From contig CAWDZQ010000003.1 in the NCBI GenBank assembly GCA_963807065.1, forward strand, positions 1,364,001 through 1,428,000: a stretch of 64,000 nucleotides of DNA. Reading direction: 5' to 3'. Positions 35,108 through 43,109 of this stretch are shown piece by piece (the stretch's first letter is position 1; each line of letters starts with the position of its first letter). The stretch is from CAWAND01 sp963807065 (lineage in GTDB: Bacteria; Chloroflexota; Anaerolineae; Anaerolineales; E44-bin32). The notes beneath the pieces were generated by a model, which saw only the letters and a list, made by a program, of their open reading frames with translations, was not told the origin of the DNA and did no database searches. The position numbers were made by a program, and so were the translations under genes.

Positions 35108-35167
35108 CGTACACAAGCGCTCCGCCGGTCCCTAAGTGACAGCCGTCGGATCGAGGAGGCTAAGAGC

Positions 35168-36346
35168 ATGGGACATCGCTACGCCGTACTGGGAGCCGGT
35201 CGTCAGGGAACAGCGGCAGGGTTCGACATGGCCCGTTTTGGGGATGCGGACCGCGTCTGGATGGCCGATATGGACAGCGATCTGTCGGCCGCTTCCGCTG
35301 CTCGCATCAACGAGCTGACAGACGGCAACTTGGCCAGTGCCGCCACGCTGGACGCCTCCGATGCCGGAGCCGTGGTCGACTTCCTGCGGGACGAAGACAT
35401 CGACGCTTTCTTGAGCGCCGTCCCCTACTTCTTTAACCTCGACCTCAGCCGGGCGGCGATTGAAGCCGGCGCCGGCATGACCGATCTGGGAGGCAACAGC
35501 GACATCGTCCTCAGCCAGTTAGACCTTTCCGACCTGGCTGCCCAAGCCGGTGTGGCTATCATCCCAGACTGCGGCCAGGTCCCCGGTATGGGAACCTCCT
35601 TGGTGCTGTACGCCATGGAACTGCTGGACGAGGCACAGGATATCTTCATGTGGGATTGCGGTCTGCCCCAGGATCCTGAGCCTCCCTGGAACTACCGCCT
35701 GACCTTCAATATCGAGGGCCTGACCAACGAGTACTTCGGCGACTGCTTGTTCATTCGGGACGGCAAACTCACCGGGGTTCCGGCGCTGACCGAGCGCGAG
35801 GTGCTGGACTTTCCGGAACCCATCGGCACGCTGGAGGGATTCACAACGTCGGGGGGATTCACCACGGCGGCAAGGACTTTTGAGGGTCAATTGCGCACGC
35901 TTCAGAACAAGACTCTGCGCTACCCTGGCAACTTCGAATATCTGAAGACGATGGAGCGGCTGGGGCTGCTCGAGCTTGAGCCCATCATGGTCGATGGCCA
36001 ATCGGTGGTGCCGCGCCACGTGCTCCACGCCTTGTGGGACCCCCAGATCAAGGCCACTCCCGACACTCGCGATTTCATCTTGATCAGCATCTTGGCCACA
36101 GGGACCAAGGGCGGGCGGCCCCATGAGGCCCATGTCGATCTGGTGCATTCCTATGATGACCGCTTGGGATTCACGGCCATGGAGCAGGCCACGGGATGGC
36201 ATGCCGCTATCATGACCGAGGCCATTGCCATGGGGCGGATCCCGGCCGGCGCAGTGCCGGTGGAACGCGCACTGTCGGGCAGCGACTTCGTGGCCGAGGC
36301 CGAGCGCCGAGGCTTCAACGTGAAGGCCGAGGTCCATCCCGCGTAG
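35168..36346 (+). CDS. Saccharopine dehydrogenase-like oxidoreductase (possible L-lysine 6-dehydrogenase)
   Basis: This 392-residue protein has an N-terminal Rossmann fold (RYAVLGAGRQGTAAGFDMA) and a C-terminal saccharopine-dehydrogenase-type domain. AGAGMTDLGGNSDIVLSQL, IIPDCGQVPGMGTSLVLYAM and YPGNFEYLKTMERLGLL resemble bacterial L-lysine 6-dehydrogenases, which oxidise the epsilon-amino group with NAD. GAGGAGG lies nine bases before the ATG. Being next to a deglycation-type kinase is suggestive because both may act on lysine side-chain amines, but that is speculative. Confidence 0.78.
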   Translation: MGHRYAVLGAGRQGTAAGFDMARFGDADRVWMADMDSDLSAASAARINELTDGNLASAATLDASDAGAVVDFLRDEDIDAFLSAVPYFFNLDLSRAAIEAGAGMTDLGGNSDIVLSQLDLSDLAAQAGVAIIPDCGQVPGMGTSLVLYAMELLDEAQDIFMWDCGLPQDPEPPWNYRLTFNIEGLTNEYFGDCLFIRDGKLTGVPALTEREVLDFPEPIGTLEGFTTSGGFTTAARTFEGQLRTLQNKTLRYPGNFEYLKTMERLGLLELEPIMVDGQSVVPRHVLHALWDPQIKATPDTRDFILISILATGTKGGRPHEAHVDLVHSYDDRLGFTAMEQATGWHAAIMTEAIAMGRIPAGAVPVERALSGSDFVAEAERRGFNVKAEVHPA

Positions 36347-36474
36347 AAGGCTCCCGCTATACTCAAGGGGTCAGGGATGGGTGCGCCGGCGCCCCACTCT
36401 TGGTTGCCGCGTCCAGCATTGCGGCTTAAATTCCGCCTGGCATCCTGTGTGATGCCAAATGGGGAGGTTCGCCC

Positions 36475-37473
36475 TTGCGGCTCCTTATCTTGGGAGGCAC
36501 GCGTTTCTTGGGCCGCCATCTGGTGGAGGCGGCCCAGACCCGCGGGCACGAGGTCACGCTATTCAATCGGGGCCAATCTGAGCCGGATTTGTTCCCCGAA
36601 CTGAACCAGCTACGAGGCGATCGGCAGGGCGATCTGTCCGCCCTTGGGACCGCTGGCTGGGATGCGGTCATCGACACCAGCGGTTACACGCCTTCCGCCG
36701 TTAGCGCTTCGGCCAGGGTGCTTTCCGGACGCACCAATCACTACACCTTCATCTCTACAATTTCCGCGTACCGCGAGCCCCTCGTCAGCGGATCGGACGA
36801 GTCGGTCCCGCTCCATCTTCCGCCGCTTGATGCCTCGGACGTGGTCGGCCCAGAGACCTATGGCCCCCTCAAGGCCGGGGCCGAAGCGGCTCTCCAGGAA
36901 ACGTTCAACGGGACTTCCCTCATTATTCGTCCGGGCCTGATCGTGGGGCCGTACGATCCAACCGACCGATTCACATATTGGCCATCGCGCCTCGCGCGAG
37001 GAGGCGAGGTCCTGGCCCCCGGCAGCCCCGACCGCCAGGTGCAGCTCATCGATGTCCGCGACCTTGCCGCCTGGTGTTTAGACTTATCCGAGGCCGGGAT
37101 CGGCGGAACCTTCAACGCCGCAGGGCCGGAGCGACGGTTGACCATGGCGGGCATGCTTCAGGCCGTGAGTGATGGAGTCGAAAGGGAAGCACATTTCAAC
37201 TGGATTCCGGAAGACTTCCTGCTGGAAGCAGGAGTACAACCCTGGACGGGCATTCCGCTTTGGCTGCCCAAGTCACTCAATGCCATTCTGGAAGTTTCGA
37301 TCCAGGCCGCCCTGGACCAGGGTCTCAAGTGCCGCCCGCTGGCCGAGACGGCGGCCGACACGCTGGCTTGGGACCGCTCGCGAGGCGCCTCAATTGTCAA
37401 CAGCGCCGGGCTGAACCCAGCACGCGAGCTGGCGCTCTTGGAGGCCTGGCACGCCCAGGCAGGTGCCGGCTGA
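36475..37473 (+). CDS. NAD-dependent epimerase/dehydratase family protein (atypical SDR)
   Basis: This 332-residue protein starts at TTG with GGGGAGG six bases upstream. The Rossmann motif is LILGGTRFLGRHLVEAA, where G-G-T-x-F-x-G is typical of the CSP41/isoflavone-reductase-like atypical SDRs. Further parts are YTFISTISAY, ETYGPLKAGAEAAL (Y-x-x-x-K present) and LIIRPGLIVGPYDPTDRFTYW. Relatives act on sugar nucleotides or small metabolites. It stands alone with a possible -10 box (TATACT, 36358-36363). Substrate unknown. Confidence 0.75.
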   Translation: MRLLILGGTRFLGRHLVEAAQTRGHEVTLFNRGQSEPDLFPELNQLRGDRQGDLSALGTAGWDAVIDTSGYTPSAVSASARVLSGRTNHYTFISTISAYREPLVSGSDESVPLHLPPLDASDVVGPETYGPLKAGAEAALQETFNGTSLIIRPGLIVGPYDPTDRFTYWPSRLARGGEVLAPGSPDRQVQLIDVRDLAAWCLDLSEAGIGGTFNAAGPERRLTMAGMLQAVSDGVEREAHFNWIPEDFLLEAGVQPWTGIPLWLPKSLNAILEVSIQAALDQGLKCRPLAETAADTLAWDRSRGASIVNSAGLNPARELALLEAWHAQAGAG

Positions 37474-37507
37474 CCCGGGCGGGCTGTTGCCAGCTTCATT
37501 CTTGTAC

Positions 37508-37536
37508 TTGTGATCGCCTCGTGCCTGCAGTACACT
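37508..37536 (+). promoter_or_regulatory. Promoter of the transglycosylase-like gene
   Basis: TTGTGA (37508-37513), 17 bases, TACACT (37531-37536), about 120 bases upstream of the TTG start at 37664. Confidence 0.45.
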
Positions 37537-37663
37537 CTTGTGAACCAGTGGGAGGCGGATTTTCTCCTCCTGCCCATGAGCATATTCACAATCTGTCCCT
37601 CAAATTCAACTTGATGCCGCCCGGCCGAACGCCGTCGCGCTAAGCCGGCCAGACAGGAATTCC

Positions 37664-39301
37664 TTGACCCTCTCCGCTGCGCTCTCGCCACGGACAGCTG
37701 GCTTGGCCAGATTCATATTTGCGATCCTGGCATCGGCCGTCTTGTGCCTCGCCTGGACCTCGCCGGCTAATGGGGCGCCATCCGATCCGGGCAGGCACCA
37801 GGTGCTCACCGTGGCCACCGCCGTCCACGTATGGTGGGTCACCGAATGGAAGGACAACCAGGTCGTATGCGACGTCTACGTCGATCACGACGGTCTCCCC
37901 ACGCGCGATGAGATCCTTCAAGCTTGCGGCTCGGAAACCTACGATCGATGGATGGAAACTTCCTCCTGCATTTCGTCGGAGTCACAGAGCGCCTCGACCA
38001 ACTGCAAGGGACTCTACCTGCACGATGCCGGGCGGGACGTGGTTCAGAGGTTGGTGAGCGTCGATCTGCCCACCCCGTACGTCAGCTTATCTCTGGAGGG
38101 GTGTGACCCCCATCCCCCTGCCAATGAGTGCGACACCATTCCGCGTGTGGTCTTGAAGGCCTACGAACCTCTTCCCAATGAACACATCCTGCGCATACGC
38201 GGTAGCTTGGATGGAATCGCCTTCAGCTGCGAGAGTGACAGCTGTGTCCTCAACGTAGGGCCGACCCGACCGGAGGGATCCAACCTGTACTTCTGGGCCG
38301 ATTCGAGCTTTGGAGATTCTTCGGCCCACTTCGAGGCTGCCATCCGGATCACCACCCTCCAACCGTTGGGCTCGAATGGCCAGACCTGGTACGTCGACGT
38401 TCTCAGCAGTCAATGGGAGGGGGCTCCACCTCCGGCTTGTTCCACGATCTGGGGCGCATTTCCGCCAGCCGGCGGGCCCCCGACGTGGCTCTCGACCCCT
38501 GATACGGCGGCTGGACTGCGTTCCGACTTCCCGTATGCCTACCTGGCCGGGACGTTGATCCATCAGGGGCTTCTCGACGTCGGGGACTGTCCTGACTCCG
38601 GTCTGCTGCCCAATGGGGCGGCCAATGCTTGCGGTGTCAGCGCCGGCCAGGAGGCCGTCAGCGCCTGGCAAAACCGTTTCGATCAGCTGATCTTCGACCA
38701 GGCAATCTCGACCGGCATCCCGGCACAGCTTATGAAGCGGCTCTTCGCTCGCGAGAGCCAGTTCTGGCCGGGCACGTACCACGACGACAAGGAAATCGGC
38801 CTGGGCCAGTTGACCGAATCCGGAGCCGATACGACCCTGCTGTGGAACAGCTCTTTCTTCTCCCAGTTTTGCCCCCTCGTGCTCGACGGCGGGGCTTGTG
38901 CCCAGGGGTACGCCAGACTCCTCCCGGGCGAGCAAGCGCTGCTTAGAGGCGCGCTGACCGAGCAGGCCAACGCTACCTGTGAGAACTGCGACTCTGGAGT
39001 CGATCTGAAGAAGGCTGAGAACAGCGTCAATCTCTTCGGTGCCACCCTGCTCGCCAACTGCCAGCAGGTAGGCTGGATGATCAGCAGCACGGCTGAGGTC
39101 AAACCGGGAGAGGTCAGCGGCTACGAGGATTTGTGGCGCATGGCGCTGACGAACTACAACGCCGGCCCCGGTTGTCTGAGCCAGGCAATCAAGCAGGCCT
39201 GGCGGCAGGAGGGCCGGCTCGATTGGCCGACCGTGTCCAGCTATCTGACCCCCGCCTGTCAGGGCGCGCTTGGATATGTAGATTCCATCACCGGCGATTG
39301 A
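37664..39301 (+). CDS. Secreted protein with a lytic-transglycosylase-like C-terminal domain
   Basis: The 545-residue protein has a signal peptide (hydrophobic core FIFAILASAVLCLAW, cut after ANG-A). A cysteine-rich N-terminal region of about 320 residues follows, which I do not recognise. The C-terminal 230 residues carry SLT-type signatures: KRLFARESQFWPG (catalytic Glu in R-E-S), EIGLGQLTESGADTT and ALTNYNAGPGCLSQ. This order matches family 1 lytic transglycosylases that cut peptidoglycan. The 20 or so cysteines suggest disulfides, and a thioredoxin-VKOR protein is encoded 1.5 kb downstream. The start is TTG with AGGAA upstream. Confidence 0.68.
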   Translation: MTLSAALSPRTAGLARFIFAILASAVLCLAWTSPANGAPSDPGRHQVLTVATAVHVWWVTEWKDNQVVCDVYVDHDGLPTRDEILQACGSETYDRWMETSSCISSESQSASTNCKGLYLHDAGRDVVQRLVSVDLPTPYVSLSLEGCDPHPPANECDTIPRVVLKAYEPLPNEHILRIRGSLDGIAFSCESDSCVLNVGPTRPEGSNLYFWADSSFGDSSAHFEAAIRITTLQPLGSNGQTWYVDVLSSQWEGAPPPACSTIWGAFPPAGGPPTWLSTPDTAAGLRSDFPYAYLAGTLIHQGLLDVGDCPDSGLLPNGAANACGVSAGQEAVSAWQNRFDQLIFDQAISTGIPAQLMKRLFARESQFWPGTYHDDKEIGLGQLTESGADTTLLWNSSFFSQFCPLVLDGGACAQGYARLLPGEQALLRGALTEQANATCENCDSGVDLKKAENSVNLFGATLLANCQQVGWMISSTAEVKPGEVSGYEDLWRMALTNYNAGPGCLSQAIKQAWRQEGRLDWPTVSSYLTPACQGALGYVDSITGD

Positions 39302-39310
39302 AACTGGTTT

Positions 39311-39703
39311 CTAACCCGGCACCGGAAGAAACGACTCGATGGTCATCTGGAGTCGATCGAAGGAAAAGGGCTTCCCCAAAAACCCATCCGCCCCTGCGGC
39401 GGCCGCCGCATCCTGATCGGCTTTCATCACCATGGCGCTTACGACAATCGTCGGAATGTTCGCCCAAAACGGGTCGGCTCGCAGCCATCTTACGAATTTC
39501 AAGCCATCCACGTCGGGCATCATCACGTCTGTTAACACCAGATCGGGCCGCTTGCGGGCAACCTCCGCCAGAGCATCGTCCACGTGGTAAGCAACACGGA
39601 CCTGGAATCCCGAGCGTATGAGCAGCTCTTTTACGATGTCGCAGAACACAGGATCATCATCGACAACCAGGATCGAATGTCGCCCCTCTATCATGGCGTG
39701 CAT
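39311..39703 (-). CDS. Single-domain response regulator (CheY-like receiver)
   Basis: This 130-residue receiver domain has the acidic pair in ILVVDDDPVF, the phosphoacceptor Asp in PDLVLTDVMMPDVDG, the switch Ser in PTIVVSAMVM and the Lys in GFLGKPFSFD. There is no output domain, so it probably signals by protein contact. Three starts are close together; the ATG at 39703 has GAGG five bases upstream. The gene is convergent with the transglycosylase-like gene, nine bases apart. No histidine kinase is adjacent. Confidence 0.88.
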   Translation of the reverse strand: MHAMIEGRHSILVVDDDPVFCDIVKELLIRSGFQVRVAYHVDDALAEVARKRPDLVLTDVMMPDVDGLKFVRWLRADPFWANIPTIVVSAMVMKADQDAAAAAGADGFLGKPFSFDRLQMTIESFLPVPG

Positions 39704-39868
39704 GGGCACCTCAACCTTGGAACCGGGCTACGGCGGTGAAATTGCAGAAAGCATGCCATGCCGGGCGTTCAGACAGCCGGCGTGACCGCCGTGCCCCTTG
39801 TCAAAGCCTTCCGAAGGGGCTACGCTTAGCACTATGACGCGGCTTCTGCGTCTTCCGAAAGGGAAGTC

Positions 39869-40255
39869 ATGACCACACGCCAAGCCGAATTGGTTCGCAT
39901 CCTGGAGCAGCTGGCCGAAGAACTGCCAGAGCCGGACTGGGTCGCTCTGGTGGACGACCAGGGCTTTGTTATGGCCTGTGTTCCCGAGAAACTGGACGTG
40001 GGAGAAGACCGAGTGTCTGCCATGACGGCCGCCTTGGTGAGCATGGGCGATCGGGTCCTGGAAGAAGTTGAAGGCGGAATCCTGCGCTATGCCAACGTTT
40101 CGGGGTCCAAACGCCAATACCTGGCCGTTGTCCTCAGCGCCGACCGCTTGCTGTCCATCGGCCTGCGGCCCGGGTTGGCTGCCCAGGTGACTTTCCGGCC
40201 CCTTAGTCGGTGGGTTCCCGAGCTGCTGCAGGCCCTTCAGCGTCGCTACAACTGA
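39869..40255 (+). CDS. Roadblock/LC7 domain protein
   Basis: This 128-residue protein fits the roadblock/MglB fold: N-terminal helix, the strand WVALVDDQGFVMACV, a helix with VSAMTAALVSMGDRVLEE, then LRYANVSGSKRQYLAVVLSA. Such proteins act as GTPase regulators (MglB with MglA) or as sensors of polarity and motility. No MglA-like GTPase is seen in the window. AAGGGAAG lies just upstream of the ATG. The small protein that follows is probably in the same transcript. Confidence 0.72.
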   Translation: MTTRQAELVRILEQLAEELPEPDWVALVDDQGFVMACVPEKLDVGEDRVSAMTAALVSMGDRVLEEVEGGILRYANVSGSKRQYLAVVLSADRLLSIGLRPGLAAQVTFRPLSRWVPELLQALQRRYN

Positions 40256-40332
40256 TGGCCTGGAGCACATCAGCGCTGTTGGCGGCGGGATCGCCGTCAG
40301 AAATCTACACTCGACACCAAGAGGTCAACGAC

Positions 40333-40611
40333 ATGCCCGAAGACGCCAATTCCGACGCCGGTGCTGAATCCGAAACACCTGCCGCTTTTGATCCGACTGA
40401 AGTTGCCCAGAAGTTGGCCTCGTTTGAATCCCGAATCCAGTCTGGCGAGTTTGACCACAGCGGCTTTCACCACGCTGTCAAAGAAGTCCTCTTCCCACTG
40501 CTCGGCGAAGGCGCCCTTCAACCGGAAGCGTTCAACCATCTGGTGGCCTTGTGGGCCAAACGAACCCATCCCTTTGACTGGACCCTCAAGCCTTACGGCC
40601 GGCTGAACTAA
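40333..40611 (+). CDS. Small acidic protein, unknown
   Basis: This 92-residue protein begins with an acidic disordered tail (MPEDANSDAGAESETP), followed by a compact region with FESRIQSGEFDHSGFHHAVK and FNHLVALWAKRTHPFDWTLK. The start at 40333 has AGAGGT nine bases upstream, while the longer frame overlaps the roadblock gene. It is 77 bases after the roadblock gene on the same strand. I do not recognise the family; a partner of the roadblock protein is a guess from context. Confidence 0.55.
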   Translation: MPEDANSDAGAESETPAAFDPTEVAQKLASFESRIQSGEFDHSGFHHAVKEVLFPLLGEGALQPEAFNHLVALWAKRTHPFDWTLKPYGRLN

Positions 40612-40680
40612 CCCGCGCATCTCTTGCACCGCTGAATGAACGCCGCCGACGCCCGCTCCGGGCGCAATCCGTATCGCGGT

Positions 40681-40698
40681 TTGTGATATTTGTCACAA
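40681..40698. promoter_or_regulatory. CRP/Rex-like palindrome upstream of the VKOR gene
   Basis: TTGTGA-TATTTG-TCACAA is a perfect inverted repeat with a six-base centre, 102 bases upstream of the thioredoxin-VKOR start. It fits the CRP/FNR-family consensus TGTGA-N6-TCACA and differs from the TTGTGAA-N4-TTCACAA copies elsewhere only in the inner base of each arm. It is the one copy in a plausible promoter region. Confidence 0.55.
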
Positions 40699-40799
40699 GA
40701 TGGCCGGACAAAGGTCTCGACCATCCCCCGCACCGAACCTAACCCGCTGCTAAGGCCATACAATCGATGCAACGCTCACGCGCCCGACGGAGGCCCTTC

Positions 40800-41852
40800 A
40801 TGTCACGCTGGATCAAGTTTGGTATAGCCTTGGCTTTGGCCACCCTAAGCGTGGCGTTCCAGCGATCGGATGGCGTGGTCCGGGCACTGCTCTTCTTCAG
40901 TCCCACCTGCCCCCATTGCCATGCCGTCATGGCAGAGTCCTTGCCACCGATCATGGCGCACTACCAGGATCAGCTCCAGATTGTGGCCATCGACACCACT
41001 ACCCAAGCAGGGCATGAACTCTACCTGGCCGCCATTCAAACACTGGGCATTCCAGAGGATCGTCGGGGCGTCCCGACCATGGTCGTCGGCTCGACGGTGA
41101 TGGTGGGCTCCGTCGAAATCCCCGACATGCTCCCGGGCCTGGTAGAAGCGGGTCTCGCTCAGGGCGGCGTGGGATGGCCTGATATCCCTGGCCTGGAAGG
41201 GGCCTTGCCAGCAGATCCGGGGCAGAGCACAGCACCGGTCGCCAGCCCGCCAACCGGTCTGTGGACGCGATTCACCCAGGACCTCGTGGGGAACGGTCTG
41301 GCTCTGCTGGTTCTACTGGGGACGTTGGGGACGCTGGCATGGTCCGCATTCCGGCTCCGCGGTCGGATGGCCGCTCCACCATCCTGGGTTAGTCGCCCCT
41401 TCTGGAGTCGCTGGGCGTTTCCGCTGATCGCCTTCGCCGGGGTGGGTATCTCAATCTACTTGACCTATATCGAATCCTCTGGAACATTGGCGGTCTGCGG
41501 CCCGATCGGCGATTGTAATGCCGTGCAGCAAAGCCAGTACGCCCACCTGTTTGGCGTGCTTCCCATCGCTGGTCTGGGCGTGCTCGGATTCGGCCTCCTC
41601 CTCGCGGTACATACCTACCGGAAAGACCTCGACGGCCAGGCGACCAACCGCGCCGCCCTGGTGCTCTTGGCTCTCGCGCTGGGTGGCACGGCCTTCTCCG
41701 CCTACCTGACTTTCCTGGAGGCGTTCATTATCGGAGCGGTGTGCGCCTGGTGCTTGACCTCAGCTGTACTGATGACCTTGCTCCTGGTCCTGACCCTTCC
41801 CGGCGCTCGAGACGCGCTAACAACGAGCCGCCCTCGCCCAAAATCCGCCTGA
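40800..41852 (+). CDS. Thioredoxin-like/vitamin K epoxide reductase fusion
   Basis: This 350-residue protein makes disulfides in exported proteins. An N-terminal signal anchor is followed by a thioredoxin-like domain with FFSPTCPHCHAVMAE (C-P-H-C) and the cis-Pro loop RRGVPTMVVG. The C-terminal VKOR domain has about five membrane spans, the loop cysteines in VCGPIGDCNAV and the redox C-A-W-C in GAVCAWCLTS. In most bacterial fusions VKOR comes first and thioredoxin last; here the order is reversed. The ATG at 40800 has GGAGG six bases upstream. Clients could include the cysteine-rich secreted protein at 37.7 kb. Confidence 0.88.
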   Translation: MSRWIKFGIALALATLSVAFQRSDGVVRALLFFSPTCPHCHAVMAESLPPIMAHYQDQLQIVAIDTTTQAGHELYLAAIQTLGIPEDRRGVPTMVVGSTVMVGSVEIPDMLPGLVEAGLAQGGVGWPDIPGLEGALPADPGQSTAPVASPPTGLWTRFTQDLVGNGLALLVLLGTLGTLAWSAFRLRGRMAAPPSWVSRPFWSRWAFPLIAFAGVGISIYLTYIESSGTLAVCGPIGDCNAVQQSQYAHLFGVLPIAGLGVLGFGLLLAVHTYRKDLDGQATNRAALVLLALALGGTAFSAYLTFLEAFIIGAVCAWCLTSAVLMTLLLVLTLPGARDALTTSRPRPKSA

Positions 41853-41915
41853 CACCAACTCCCATATCCCTTAAGACCGGGCCCGCCTACGCAAGCGGAA
41901 TGTTGACTTCCAATC

Positions 41916-41944
41916 TTGAAATCTGGCAGGCATGCGCGTATAAT
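41916..41944 (+). promoter_or_regulatory. Promoter of the CPBP-SdpR-SdpI operon
   Basis: TTGAAA (41916-41921), exactly 17 bases, TATAAT (41939-41944); the leader to the TTG start at 42000 is about 50 bases. Confidence 0.72.
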
Positions 41945-41999
41945 TCGATGCTAATCTAAATACATTCCGACGGCTTTTTGTGACGTTGAAAGGGCAAAA

Positions 42000-42812
42000 T
42001 TGACTGAAGCAAATCCCGTTGTTGAAGGGATGCCTCCCGCCGAAAGACGCCTTTCCTGGAAAGTGTTTGGGGCGTTGATGCTTGCCGGCCTGATCGGCTC
42101 AATCGCCATCTTGCCCTATGCCCTGGCCTCCAACCCCAAGGCGCTTGAAGGGGTGTCGATCCCTGTCCCGCTGGCCCTGAGCATCTCCGTTCTGCAAACC
42201 ATGATCCTTGTGGCCATCACCGCCGCCCTTGGGCTGTGGTTGGGCCGGCGGGTCAATCTGGGAGCGCCGCGTCTGCGGCAGTGGCTGGCCGGGGACCGAC
42301 ATGGCGCATGGGCCCTGCTGAAACCGGCCGCCGTCCGTGCCGCCGTGGCCGGGGCTGTGGTTTCCGTCGTGATCGTTCTGCTCGATGTGTTTGCCTTCCC
42401 CGGCACACTCCAGGCCCAAAGCGCTGGGTCGGCCGGTACACCCACCTACTGGCAGGGTCTGCTCGCCTCCCTTTACGGTGGAATCAATGAAGAGCTGCTG
42501 CTGCGCCTGGGCGTGATGACGATCATCATCTGGCTCGGCGCCGTGCTCATCAGAAAGCAGACTCCTCCGGATGGCCTGTATTGGTTTGGCATTGTGATTA
42601 GCGCCATCGCTTTCGGGTTGGGGCACCTCCCTGCCACTTCCCAGTCATTCACCATGACCGCCATGGTTGTCTTGCGGGCGGTCGTGCTTAACGGGCTGGG
42701 CGGCATTGTCTTTGGCTGGTTCTACTGGCGCTACGGCTTGTTGTCAGCTATGGCGTCCCATTTCTCGGCGGATCTAGTGATCCATGTGATCGTGCCGCTT
42801 GTCGGGGGATGA
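42000..42812 (+). CDS. CPBP family intramembrane metalloprotease
   Basis: This 270-residue membrane protein has about seven spans and the CPBP/Abi motifs in order: the glutamate pair in GGINEELLLRLGVMT (E-E-x3-R), the His in AFGLGHLPATSQ and the last motif SAMASHFSADLVIHV. The family includes Rce1-type prenyl proteases and bacteriocin-immunity proteases. The start is TTG with AAAGGG six bases upstream. It heads a three-gene operon with an SdpR-like repressor and an SdpI-like immunity protein. Protection against a membrane-active peptide is the likely theme. Confidence 0.85.
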   Translation: MTEANPVVEGMPPAERRLSWKVFGALMLAGLIGSIAILPYALASNPKALEGVSIPVPLALSISVLQTMILVAITAALGLWLGRRVNLGAPRLRQWLAGDRHGAWALLKPAAVRAAVAGAVVSVVIVLLDVFAFPGTLQAQSAGSAGTPTYWQGLLASLYGGINEELLLRLGVMTIIIWLGAVLIRKQTPPDGLYWFGIVISAIAFGLGHLPATSQSFTMTAMVVLRAVVLNGLGGIVFGWFYWRYGLLSAMASHFSADLVIHVIVPLVGG

Positions 42813-42827
42813 TTGGCTGCGGACAGA

Positions 42828-43109
42828 ATGGCTTTCAACGGCATCCTCAAGGCGCTCTCCGACCCAACACGCCGTGACATCCTGCGCCTGCTAAGGTCAG
42901 ACGACCTACCGGCGGGGGAGATCGCTTCCAAATTCGACGCCAGCTGGCCCACGATCTCCCATCATCTTGGCGTGCTCAAGGATGCAGATCTGGTGCTGGT
43001 GCAGCGACGGGCTCAGAGTTTGATCTATTCACTCAATGCCACCGTGCTCGAGGAGGCTTTGGCAGAACTGATGGGATGGTTCGGAAAGGCGCAAGCTGAT
43101 GAAGACTGA
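42828..43109 (+). CDS. ArsR-type repressor, SdpR-like
   Basis: This 93-residue winged-helix protein starts MAFNGILKALSDPTRRDILR. This closely follows SdpR of Bacillus subtilis, which represses sdpRI and is drawn to the membrane by SdpI. The recognition helix region is PAGEIASKFDASWPTISHHL. No metal-binding cysteines are present, which argues against an ArsR/SmtB metal sensor. A TTG at 42813 abutting the upstream stop is an alternative start. The stop overlaps the SdpI start region by 11 bases. Confidence 0.82.
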   Translation: MAFNGILKALSDPTRRDILRLLRSDDLPAGEIASKFDASWPTISHHLGVLKDADLVLVQRRAQSLIYSLNATVLEEALAELMGWFGKAQADED

